Source: Kiritimatiellia bacterium (GTDB lineage Bacteria; Verrucomicrobiota; Kiritimatiellia; RFP12; UBA1067). Taken from it: 6,060 bases of DNA. The stretch lies in contig JAFNRY010000049.1 in NCBI GenBank assembly GCA_017385345.1, positions 1-6,060 on the forward strand. Direction: 5' to 3'. Of this stretch, positions 1 to 6,060 are shown piece after piece. The notes beneath the pieces were generated by a model, which was not told the DNA's origin, did no database searches, and worked only from the letters and a program-made list of their open reading frames with translations. Position 1 is the stretch's first letter. Each line of letters begins with the position of its first letter. The position numbers and the translations under genes were made by a program.

Positions 1-857
1 ATGGAGTGCAGTTCGCCCGGCATGGTTCCGACGAGCACGGCGAGCGCGTTCATGGCCTGCTCTTCCTGGGCGAGCAGCGGCGGTATCGCGGCGCGCGTCT
101 GGTCCACGATGTATTTCGACTGGCTCACGGCCAGTTCGTCGCCTATGCCCGAATCGAGGCGCGATTTGAGAATCTCGTATGTTTCCGTCTGCAGGACGAG
201 GTTGGTGCGCGCGACTTCGATGCGCTGCTGGATCGTGCGCAGCGAAACGTACTGGCGGCCGACTTCGGCGGTGAGGCTGACCCATGCGTCCGCGACGTTC
301 CAGCCCGCCGCCTCCGCCTGCGCCCTGGCGGCCTCGGTCGCGCGCCTGCTGCCGCCGAATATGTCGATCTCCCACGTGGCGTCGAATCCGCCCGTGAAGA
401 CGTCGCGGTGGAGCGTGCGGCCCGTGCCCCACATCGAGGACGTGTTTTCGCCGCGCTCGGTGCGCGCGACGGACGCGCCCATGTCCAGCTTCGGCATGTA
501 CGCCGCGTAGGAGCCGAGCAGCTCCCATCTGCTCGCTACGAGCCTTTCCTGCGCCATCAGGAAGGAAACGTTGTTGCTCACCGCCTCGGCCACGAGCGTT
601 GAGAGCGTTTCGTCGCCGAATGTCGTCCACCATTGCGCTATGTCGTTGGTTCCAAGCGTGCGGCGGACGTCGTCGGCGCCTTCCGCCGGCTTGTATTCGC
701 CGCCGGCGGCCGTGTTCGTCGTTGCGAGGCCGGCGTCCGGCATCGGCGATTCCTCGAGTTTGAAGTCCGGCTTTTCGTAGTCGGGCCCTACGCTCGGGAG
801 CCACGCGCAGCCCGCGAGCGCGGCGGATGCGGCGAGGGAATGGAGAAGCCATTTCAT
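1..857 (-). CDS. Outer-membrane efflux lipoprotein (NodT/OprM-type OMF), 3' part cut by window edge
   Basis: This is the outer-membrane channel of the tripartite pump; family members form a TolC-like trimer joining the adaptor to the outer membrane. I translated the minus strand from ATG 857-855; 285 codons are open to the left edge with no stop. Residues 1-17 form a lipoprotein signal with lipobox LAGC (Cys17 is the expected lipidation site). It is followed by the family signature GPDYEKP (24-30), then QWWTTFGDETLSTLVAEAVSNN (begins near 75) and WEIDIFGGSRRATEAA (from 162), both hallmarks of the first OEP repeat. Residues 205-250 look like the long helical hairpin, and ALAVLVGTMPGEL (271-283) closes repeat one. 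Full-length relatives are about 450-490 residues, so roughly 60% is present and the second repeat lies outside. Its start overlaps the pump stop as ATGA. Family assignment is firm; the specific name is not. Confidence 0.95.
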   Translation of the reverse strand, partial: MKWLLHSLAASAALAGCAWLPSVGPDYEKPDFKLEESPMPDAGLATTNTAAGGEYKPAEGADDVRRTLGTNDIAQWWTTFGDETLSTLVAEAVSNNVSFLMAQERLVASRWELLGSYAAYMPKLDMGASVARTERGENTSSMWGTGRTLHRDVFTGGFDATWEIDIFGGSRRATEAARAQAEAAGWNVADAWVSLTAEVGRQYVSLRTIQQRIEVARTNLVLQTETYEILKSRLDSGIGDELAVSQSKYIVDQTRAAIPPLLAQEEQAMNALAVLVGTMPGELHS

Positions 858-3800
858 CGGACGGATTTCCTTTCTTTCAACTGTCTTTTGCGCATCGACA
901 CGGCGGCCATGAACGCGAAGACGCGCTTCACGCGTTCGCGCCAGGTCTGGAAGAGCGCGTAGAGGCCGGGCACGAGCAGGACGCCGAAAGCGACGGAGGC
1001 GGCCATGCCGAAGAACTCCGTGATGCCGATCGCGTTGCGGCTCGCGACGCCGGCGCCCGGGTAGCACCAGCGCGGGAAGAACAGGTTCATGCACATGGGC
1101 AGGGTGCCGAGCAGCGTCGTGAGCGCCGTCATGAGAATCGCCCTGAGGCGCTCGCCGGCGGCGGAACCGGCCGCATCGACGATCGAGACGCCTTCGTTTT
1201 CGCGCTTGTCCTTCGCGAACTCGACGAGAAGGATCGCGTTCTTGGACGCGAGGCCGACGAGCAGCACGAGGCCGAGCTGGGCATAGACGGAGAGCGAAAG
1301 CCCGAAGAGTTTCAGGCCGACCAGCGCGCCGAGCGTCGCGACGAAGATCGAGAGCATCACCGGAAGCGGAATCGTCCACGATTCGTACTGGGCGACGAGG
1401 AAGAGGTAGCCGAAGAGGATGGCCAGGCCGATGAGCGGCGCGGCCGAGCCGCTGTTGCGCTGCTCCTGGTACGTTATGCCGCTCCACTCGTAGCCAAAGC
1501 CCTCGGGCAGTTCGGCGTCGAGCACGCGCTTCACGTCCTGCATTACCTTGCCCGACGCGACGCCGGGCATCGGCATTACCTTAAGGCCGGCGGCGGGATA
1601 CATCTGGTAGCGGCTCATGACGCGCGGGCCGATTTCGCGCTTGATCGAGCCGAGCGAGCCGACGGGCACCATGTCGCCCGTGTCGCTGCGCACGTAGAGG
1701 TTCGCTACCGCCTCGGGCGTCGCGCGCCCGCTCCAGTCGCTCTGCACCGTAACGCGGTTGACCTGCGTGCCGAGGTTCACGTCGTTCACGTAGCGCGAGC
1801 CGAGGTAGTTCTGGAGCGTCGCGTACGCTGTCGCCACCGGAACGTGGAACATCTCCGCCTTCGTCCGGTCGATTTCGAGGCGCAGGTGCGGGGTGCGCGC
1901 CGTGAAGCCGGAGAAGGCGGCCATGACGGACGGCAGGGCGTTGAGCTTCGCGAGCAGTTTGTTCTTCATGTCGTCGAGCAGCAGCGGATCGGTCGAATCT
2001 TTGGACTGGATGCGAACGTCGATGGAGTTGTCCGCGCCGAGGCCCGGGATGGCGGGCGGCGCGAACGCCTGGACCGTCGCTTCGGGTATCCGGGAGAGCG
2101 CCGCCTTCACTTTGGGTATCATGTTCTTCACCCATTGCTCCGGGCGGCGGCGCTCCGACCAGTCTTTGAGATCGACGATGAGCAGCGATTCGTTTTCGCC
2201 GCGTCCGCCGATCATGGAGAAGCCGTTGATCGAAAGGACGCTGTTCACCTCGTTCGTCATCGCGAGGAGCATGTCCACGGCGCGCATGGAGACTTCGCGC
2301 GAGCGCGCCATCGTCGAACCCTCCGGGAGCTCCAGCGCGCAGAATATGCAGCGCTGGTCTTCGTCGGGCAGGAACGACGTTGGCGTCTCCTTGAACATCG
2401 CGACGGTCGCCAGTATCGTGAGGACGAGAAGCGCGAGCGCGAGGAATATGCGCCTGGCGAGCCATTTGGCGAGTTTTACGAAAAGGCCCTTGAACGCTTC
2501 GACCGCGGAGTTGAACCATGCGAGAGGGCCGTGCTGGAACGGGCGCGATTCGCGCAGCAGCAGCGAGCAGAGGGCCGGCGCGAGAGTCAGAGCGCAGAGG
2601 GTCGAGAAGCACACCGCCGCCGAAAGCGTGACCGAGAACTGCTGGTAGATGCGCCCGGTGATGCCGCTCATGAAGCCCACCGGCACGAATATGCCGAGCA
2701 GCACGAGCGTCGTCGCTATCACCGCGCTCGTCACGTCTTTCATCGCCTGGATGGTCGCCTCCTTCGCATTGTAGCCGCGCGTCTCGATTATGTACTGCAC
2801 GCGTTCGACCACGACGATGCAGTCGTCCACCACGACGCCGATGGCCAGGACCAGGCCGAACAGCGTCAGTATGTTTATCGAATAGCCCAGAACCGCCATG
2901 AGGATGAAGGTCGAGCAAATGGAGACCGGTATGGTCAGGCACGGGATCAGCGTCGCGCGCCAGTCCTGCAGGAAGAGGTAGCATACGAGCACGACGAGCG
3001 CGAACGTGATGAGCAGCGTCTCGACGATTTCGCGGATGCACTTGCGGACGTAGTCTGTCGCGTCGTACGGGATGGTGTAGTCCATGTCCTCGGGGAAGGA
3101 GGCCTTCAGGCGCTCCATCTCGGCGAGGAGCATGTTCATGGACTTGATGGCGTTGGCGCCCGGCTTCTGCTGGACGGCGATGTTGATGGTGTTGCCGCCG
3201 TTGAGCTGGCCGGAGAAGGAATAGTTCTGTTCGCCGATTTCGACGCGGGCGACGTCTTTCAGCTTTACGATGCCGCCCTTGTCGTCGCGGCGGATTACGA
3301 TCTCGTTGAACTCCTCCGGCGTCATGAGACGGCCCTTTGCGAGAAGCGAATAGGTGAACGCGCCGTGCTTTTCTGTTGGCGAGGCGCCGACCGCGCCGAG
3401 CGACGCCTGTATGTTCTGCTTGGATATGGCGGCGATGACCTCCTCGGAGTTCATCGCCTGCGCCGCCATGCGCTGCGGATCGAGCCATACGCGCACGGCG
3501 AGCTTCGGCCCGTATATCTGCGCTTCGCCGACGCCGGGTACGCGAAGGAGCACCGGCTGGATGTTCTGGTACGCGTAGTTCGAAAGTTCGAGCCGCGAAT
3601 GCGTTCCCTTGGGCGAGAGGAGCGATATGAACCCGAGGAAGTCGGTCGATTGCGCGCGGACGCGCCCGCCGAGCTGGCGCGCCTCGGCCGGGAGCTTGGC
3701 CTCCGCCTGCGACACGCGGTTCTGCACTTTGACGAGGTCCATGTCGCGGTCGGTGCCGACCTCGAACGATATGGTGAGCGAATACGAACCGTCGTCGCCG

Positions 3801-4087
3801 GATTCGGAAGACATGTAGATCATGTCGTCCACGCCGTTGACTTCGTCTTCGATAGGCGTGGCCATGGTGTTCATGACCTCGCGCGCGTTCGCGCCGGGGT
3901 AGTTGTACGTGACGCATATCTCCGGCGGCGTGAGCTGGGGATACTGCGCGATCGGCAGGTTGAATATCGCCATCGTCCCCGCTATCGTGAGGACTATGGA
4001 AATCACCATCGCGAAGCGCGGCCGTTCGACGAACACGCGCGAGAAGGTCTTGATCTCGTCGACCGCCTTCCTTAAGGATATCTTCAT
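854..4087 (-). CDS. RND multidrug efflux transporter, HAE-1/AcrB family inner-membrane pump
   Basis: This 1077-residue proton-driven transporter (AcrB has 1049) would work as a trimer in the inner membrane and pass substrates to the adaptor and channel. Seen in order: a short amphipathic N-terminus; TM1 at about 25-43; first porter loop 44-350; TM2-TM6 at about 355-510; TM7 near 546-565; second porter loop 566-880; TM8-TM12 at about 884-1050. The proton-relay residues are intact: Asp421-Asp422 in GVVVDDCIVVVE (AcrB D407/D408) and Lys949 in GLASKNAILLVEF (AcrB K940). The motifs FLPDEDQ (572-578), LKDW (640-643) and YESW (901-904) are typical. Aligning AcrB from memory, drug-pocket residues map as F136 to F150, F178 to Y192, F610 to L618, F615 to F623, F617 to M625 and F628 to I637, a partly changed pocket. 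Oddities are a CxxC at 580-583 and an extra segment at 998-1010. The start is supported by GGAGG seven bases upstream. The substrate cannot be inferred. Confidence 0.97.
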   Translation of the reverse strand: MKISLRKAVDEIKTFSRVFVERPRFAMVISIVLTIAGTMAIFNLPIAQYPQLTPPEICVTYNYPGANAREVMNTMATPIEDEVNGVDDMIYMSSESGDDGSYSLTISFEVGTDRDMDLVKVQNRVSQAEAKLPAEARQLGGRVRAQSTDFLGFISLLSPKGTHSRLELSNYAYQNIQPVLLRVPGVGEAQIYGPKLAVRVWLDPQRMAAQAMNSEEVIAAISKQNIQASLGAVGASPTEKHGAFTYSLLAKGRLMTPEEFNEIVIRRDDKGGIVKLKDVARVEIGEQNYSFSGQLNGGNTINIAVQQKPGANAIKSMNMLLAEMERLKASFPEDMDYTIPYDATDYVRKCIREIVETLLITFALVVLVCYLFLQDWRATLIPCLTIPVSICSTFILMAVLGYSINILTLFGLVLAIGVVVDDCIVVVERVQYIIETRGYNAKEATIQAMKDVTSAVIATTLVLLGIFVPVGFMSGITGRIYQQFSVTLSAAVCFSTLCALTLAPALCSLLLRESRPFQHGPLAWFNSAVEAFKGLFVKLAKWLARRIFLALALLVLTILATVAMFKETPTSFLPDEDQRCIFCALELPEGSTMARSREVSMRAVDMLLAMTNEVNSVLSINGFSMIGGRGENESLLIVDLKDWSERRRPEQWVKNMIPKVKAALSRIPEATVQAFAPPAIPGLGADNSIDVRIQSKDSTDPLLLDDMKNKLLAKLNALPSVMAAFSGFTARTPHLRLEIDRTKAEMFHVPVATAYATLQNYLGSRYVNDVNLGTQVNRVTVQSDWSGRATPEAVANLYVRSDTGDMVPVGSLGSIKREIGPRVMSRYQMYPAAGLKVMPMPGVASGKVMQDVKRVLDAELPEGFGYEWSGITYQEQRNSGSAAPLIGLAILFGYLFLVAQYESWTIPLPVMLSIFVATLGALVGLKLFGLSLSVYAQLGLVLLVGLASKNAILLVEFAKDKRENEGVSIVDAAGSAAGERLRAILMTALTTLLGTLPMCMNLFFPRWCYPGAGVASRNAIGITEFFGMAASVAFGVLLVPGLYALFQTWRERVKRVFAFMAAVSMRKRQLKERKSVR
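868..872 (-). promoter_or_regulatory. Weak ribosome-binding site of the outer-membrane channel gene
   Basis: The minus strand reads AAGGA, ten bases before ATG 857-855 and inside the last codons of the pump gene. It is shorter and further from the start than the two other sites in the operon. The ATGA stop/start overlap at 857-854 probably supplements it through translational reinitiation. Confidence 0.5.
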
Positions 4088-4094
4088 CTTGTTG

Positions 4095-4099
4095 CCTCC
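4095..4099 (-). promoter_or_regulatory. Ribosome-binding site of the RND pump gene
   Basis: The minus strand reads GGAGG, seven bases before ATG 4087-4085, within the 34-bp gap after the adaptor stop. The good match and spacing support this start. The gap shows no terminator-like inverted repeat, which fits co-transcription of adaptor and pump. Confidence 0.8.
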
Positions 4100-4121
4100 G
4101 TCCGGAACGCCTGCGCCGCGT

Positions 4122-5342
4122 TCAGTCGCTGACCGCGGGTTTGAAGTTGGCGTCGATGTCTTCGTTCGGGGTGGGGGCCACCGGCACGGCGGTCATTTCC
4201 TCCTGCAGTTTGGCGACGCCGGCGAAAACGACTTTCTCCCCGGCTTCGAGGCCCTTGACGACGGGTTGCCACCCGAGATGCGGGTCGCGCGTCTCGATCT
4301 TGCGCGCGTGCACCTTCCCCTCGGCGTCCACCGTCCACACGGCGACGTCTCCGCCCGGCAGGTCGAAGACCGCGGTCTGCGGGACGGACGGATACTGCGG
4401 CGGGGTCTGCAGGTCCGCGAGGAGCGTCACGTAGCTGTTCGGCACGAGCAGCCTGTCGGGGTTGGGGAACTGGAGGCGCATCTGGATCGTGGCGGTCGCC
4501 GCGCTCATCTCGTTGTCGTCGAAGTCCCACGAGCCTTCGCGGTCGTATTCGCTGCCGTCGGCGAGCGTGAGCCTCAGGCGCATGGCCTTGTTCGTCCCTT
4601 TCTTCTGCGCTTCGCGCCACGCGATGTAGGCGCGGTCGGTCATCGGGAAGGATACGCGGATCGGGTCGATCTGGACGATTCGCGCGAGCGGGCCCTTGGA
4701 AGGGGCGACATAGTCGCCGACGTGGGCGGAGGATTTGCCGATCTGGCCGCTTATGGGGGCGACGACTTTCGCCTTTTTGAGGTCGTATTCGGCGACTACC
4801 AGGTTGGCCTTGGCCTGCAGGACGGCGGCGGCGGCGGATTCGCTCGCGGCCTCGGCGTTGTCGCGCTCGAGCTGCGTTATGCCGCGCTCGTCCGCCTTTT
4901 GCATGCGTTCGTAGTAGCGTTTGGCGCGGCGCGCTTCGGCCTGCGCCGCCTCGAGGTCGGCCTTGCGCTGGTTGACGACGGCGCGGTAGCGTTCGTCGTC
5001 GAGCACGTAGAGGAGGTCGCCGGCCTTGACGGTGTCGCCTTCCTTGAAGCGCATTTCGACGATGTAGCCGTCCACTTGCGGCAGCAGATCGACTTCCTGC
5101 ACCGGCTCGGCGTGGGCCACGTAGCGCTCGGGGAGGTTGTATGCGCGAAGTTCCGCGTTTGTCACGGCGACCGTCTGCCTGGACATCGCCGCGGCCTGTG
5201 CGGCCGCTGCCGCCTGCGCCGCCTTGGCCGCGCTGTCGTCCTCGGGCCACATTCCCTTGGCCAGCCATCCACCGGCGGCTCCAGCCGCCACGAGCGCGAT
5301 TTGCGCCATTGCCGTTCCGAACGCTTTTGCAGCCGTTCCCAT
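4122..5342 (-). CDS. RND efflux periplasmic adaptor (membrane fusion protein, AcrA/MexA type)
   Basis: This 406-residue adaptor would link the RND pump to the outer-membrane channel. Seen in order: an N-terminal hydrophobic segment (about 8-30, Gly/Ala-rich) with no lipobox Cys; an Ala-rich linker (38-52); the first half of the lipoyl domain (86-117, PQVDGYIVEMRFKEGDTVKA from 89); a helical hairpin (about 118-190, heptad-like and rich in Ala, Glu, Arg and Lys); the second lipoyl half (191-226, VVAPISGQIGKS then VGDYV); a beta-barrel domain (about 227-312, with DPIRVSFPMTDR and LLVPNSYVTL); and a membrane-proximal domain (about 314-390, VPQTAVFDL, WTVDAEGKV, GLEAGEKVV). I chose ATG 5342-5340 because AGGAGG lies six bases upstream and it gives a clean membrane signal; the in-frame ATG at 5435 adds 31 hydrophilic residues and overlaps the regulator. 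It lies 1 bp after the regulator stop and 34 bp before the pump. Attachment is probably by an uncleaved helix or signal-peptidase cleavage, not lipid. Confidence 0.96.
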   Translation of the reverse strand: MGTAAKAFGTAMAQIALVAAGAAGGWLAKGMWPEDDSAAKAAQAAAAAQAAAMSRQTVAVTNAELRAYNLPERYVAHAEPVQEVDLLPQVDGYIVEMRFKEGDTVKAGDLLYVLDDERYRAVVNQRKADLEAAQAEARRAKRYYERMQKADERGITQLERDNAEAASESAAAAVLQAKANLVVAEYDLKKAKVVAPISGQIGKSSAHVGDYVAPSKGPLARIVQIDPIRVSFPMTDRAYIAWREAQKKGTNKAMRLRLTLADGSEYDREGSWDFDDNEMSAATATIQMRLQFPNPDRLLVPNSYVTLLADLQTPPQYPSVPQTAVFDLPGGDVAVWTVDAEGKVHARKIETRDPHLGWQPVVKGLEAGEKVVFAGVAKLQEEMTAVPVAPTPNEDIDANFKPAVSD

Positions 5343-5343
5343 C

Positions 5344-5922
5344 TCATCCCTCCTTTGTTTCCGTGGAGCGGGCATCCGGCCCGCCGTCGCCGTCCGCGGC
5401 GCGCGAACCGTCCCGCCCGCCGTCGGCTCCCTCAACTTTTATGTAATCCCAGACGGCGTCGAGCGCGTGGCGTATCGTCACGCACATGTCCGTCTTGAGA
5501 AAACCGTCTATCTGGGCCTGCACGATGCCGTCCCATATCGAAATGCAAATGTTGGCCGTCTCGACGGGGTCGGCGTCGCGCCGCGCGCGGCCGCTCGCCA
5601 TGTCGTTCTCCACCGAGGCGATGAATGCGCTCCACGGACCGAACCGGCTGTTGACGAGGAGCTGCTCGCGCACGGCGGACATGTTGTCGGAGCTCCACCT
5701 AATGTGGCGCTTCATAAGCATGAAGAAGGCCCGGCCGGTCGCGCTTTCCACCACCCGGCGCGCGTTTTCCACCATCATCTCGGCTACCGCGGGAAATGTC
5801 AATTCGCTCTTTGGCATGATGGAAAGCGTCTGCCTTTCGAACTTTTTAAGCATCCGGTCCACCAGCTCGACAAGAAGGGCCTCTTTTGACGCAAAATGCC
5901 AGTAAACCGCTCCCTTGGTAAG
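5344..5922 (-). CDS. TetR/AcrR-family repressor of the efflux operon, N-terminus missing at a junction
   Basis: A ligand-responsive repressor of this family would bind as a dimer upstream of the operon and release when a pump substrate binds. Reading leftward from 5922, the first recognisable residues are LTKGAVYWHFASKEALL, the end of the TetR helix-turn-helix with its recognition helix and the conserved YWHF-SKE motif. A helical ligand-binding domain of about 140 residues follows (HIRWSSDNMSAVREQL; NICISIWDGIVQAQIDGFL), then a hydrophilic Gly/Asp/Arg tail (GADGGRDGSRAADGDG) to the stop at 5346-5344. About 192 residues remain; roughly 30-40 N-terminal ones (helix 1, helix 2, start codon) are absent. 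Upstream, the frame runs only to a TGA at 5958-5956 with no ATG, and the sequence there encodes IspH on the other strand. GTG 5862 is an in-frame start, but it lies after the DNA-binding motif and has no ribosome-binding site. The gene is broken here; the intact version presumably regulates the genes downstream. Confidence 0.88.
   Translation of the reverse strand, partial: LTKGAVYWHFASKEALLVELVDRMLKKFERQTLSIMPKSELTFPAVAEMMVENARRVVESATGRAFFMLMKRHIRWSSDNMSAVREQLLVNSRFGPWSAFIASVENDMASGRARRDADPVETANICISIWDGIVQAQIDGFLKTDMCVTIRHALDAVWDYIKVEGADGGRDGSRAADGDGGPDARSTETKEG
5349..5354 (-). promoter_or_regulatory. Ribosome-binding site of the adaptor gene
   Basis: The minus strand reads AGGAGG, six bases before ATG 5342-5340. 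This near-perfect Shine-Dalgarno sequence sits inside the last codons of the TetR gene, whose TGA (5346-5344) falls between it and the start. It decides the adaptor start in favour of 5342 rather than 5435. Ribosomes ending the regulator would finish directly over it, so coupled translation is likely. Confidence 0.85.
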
Positions 5923-5925
5923 TTT
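5917..5925. other. Sequence junction between TetR (minus strand) and ispH (plus strand)
   Basis: Leftward, the minus strand reads the conserved TetR residues LTKGAVYW up to about 5922. Rightward, the plus strand reads IspH residues FIVVGS from about 5923. Neither gene has its own beginning here and there is no intergenic DNA. The breakpoint can be placed only to within a few bases, since the preceding residues on each side (NK for TetR, GK for IspH) are weakly constrained. It may be an assembly join or a recombination point; no transposon end, target duplication or integrase is visible. Confidence 0.8.
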
Positions 5926-6060
5926 ATTGTGGTCGGCTCGGTTAACTCCTCCAATTCAAACCGTCTGCGGGAACTGGCATCATCCCACGGATGCACTGCA
6001 TATCTGGTAGATGATGCAGAGCAGATCCGGGATGAATGGTTCAGCGACAGAGTGGTCAAC
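5920..6060 (+). CDS. ispH: IspH (LytB, HMBPP reductase) internal fragment, C-terminal half, cut at both ends
   Basis: Forty-seven in-frame codons match the C-terminal third of IspH, the iron-sulfur enzyme that makes isopentenyl and dimethylallyl diphosphate in the last step of the MEP isoprenoid pathway. The key evidence is FIVVGSVNSSNSNRLRELA; in Escherichia coli IspH the corresponding VVGSKNSSNSNRL contains Ser225 and Asn227 of the substrate pocket. AYLVDDAEQIRDEWF follows, matching the family's LIDDA-I--EW stretch. The window ends just before the expected VTAGASAP segment with its last pocket Ser. The N-terminal two thirds, including the three cluster-binding Cys, are absent: to the left the frame enters antisense TetR sequence and reaches a TGA at 5887-5889. 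GC is about 51% (71 of 138 bases, 5923-6060), lower than the efflux genes (one sampled line in the adaptor, 4801-4860, is 45 of 60). It has no functional link to the efflux operon. Confidence 0.9.

Noticed and set aside
1..602. Plus-strand frames of 169 and 198 codons at the left edge
   Set aside because: They lie antisense to the outer-membrane lipoprotein gene, whose minus-strand frame carries a lipobox and clear family motifs.
1581..3917. A 778-codon minus-strand frame overlapping the pump gene
   Set aside because: It is the pump gene read out of frame; the product is Arg/His/Pro-rich without domains, while the pump frame matches AcrB throughout.
827..4075. A 1082-codon open frame on the plus strand, opposite the pump gene
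   Set aside because: The product is Arg/His/Glu-rich with no recognisable domain and mirrors the pump's codons. High GC at third positions of the real gene removes stop codons from the antisense frame.
4084..5268. A 394-codon minus-strand frame inside the adaptor region
   Set aside because: It is the adaptor out of frame; extreme Arg/Gly content, no ribosome-binding site and no domains.
5343..5435. Upstream in-frame ATG at 5435 as the adaptor start
   Set aside because: It would add 31 hydrophilic residues before the membrane segment, overlap the regulator by about 90 bases and ignore the AGGAGG placed six bases before ATG 5342.
3903..5498. A 531-codon plus-strand frame across the adaptor gene
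   Set aside because: It is an antisense shadow of the adaptor and the ends of its neighbours, with biased Gly/Arg/Val composition and no family resemblance.
5344..5862. GTG at 5862 as a genuine regulator start
   Set aside because: The codons just upstream still encode the TetR recognition helix (TKGAVYWHF-SKEALL) in the same frame, and no ribosome-binding site precedes the GTG.
5799..6059. An 86-codon minus-strand frame at the right edge
   Set aside because: It crosses the junction and is out of frame with both TetR and IspH, with no recognisable domain.
5896..6060. An ATG at 5896 in frame with the ispH fragment, which could suggest a short fusion gene
   Set aside because: The first seven or eight codons are antisense TetR sequence, there is no ribosome-binding site, and the product would lack the IspH cluster-binding Cys.

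Overview
The window holds most of one tripartite RND multidrug-efflux operon on the minus strand, plus an abrupt junction at the right edge where an unrelated gene fragment begins on the plus strand. An outer-membrane lipoprotein channel and an AcrB-class pump show a Gram-negative (diderm) bacterium. The operon is GC-rich with strong G/C third-position bias, which leaves long open antisense frames. The taxon cannot be fixed from this sequence. A non-model, possibly metagenome-derived genome is a guess based on the divergent pump and the odd junction.

In transcription order (right to left) the layout is as follows. (1) 5922-5344: a TetR/AcrR-family regulator whose first part (helix 1, helix 2 and the start codon) is missing. 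(2) 5342-4122: a periplasmic adaptor (membrane fusion protein). (3) 4087-854: a 1077-residue RND inner-membrane transporter of the HAE-1/AcrB type. (4) 857-1: the first 285 residues of a NodT/OprM-type outer-membrane factor lipoprotein, running off the left edge. The genes are tightly packed: 1 bp between regulator and adaptor, 34 bp between adaptor and pump, and a 4-bp ATGA overlap between pump and channel. The regulator stop lies just inside the adaptor's ribosome-binding region. This suggests one co-transcribed, translationally coupled unit. The pump would collect substrates from the periplasm or outer leaflet using the proton gradient, the adaptor would bridge, and the channel would export across the outer membrane. 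The TetR protein would normally repress the operon and itself.

At about 5917-5925 the TetR coding sequence stops matching its family. The plus strand from there to the window end encodes 47-48 residues from the C-terminal half of IspH (LytB), with the family motif NSSNSNRL. Two genes broken at the same point, in opposite directions and with no intergenic DNA, point to an assembly chimera or a real rearrangement. The promoter and operator of the operon are therefore not in this window.

I found no novel system, CRISPR array, RNA gene, insertion sequence or convincing terminator. No stretch over 300 bases lacks a gene. The points most worth a second look are the junction, an extra segment between TM11 and TM12 of the pump, and a periplasmic CxxC in the pump.
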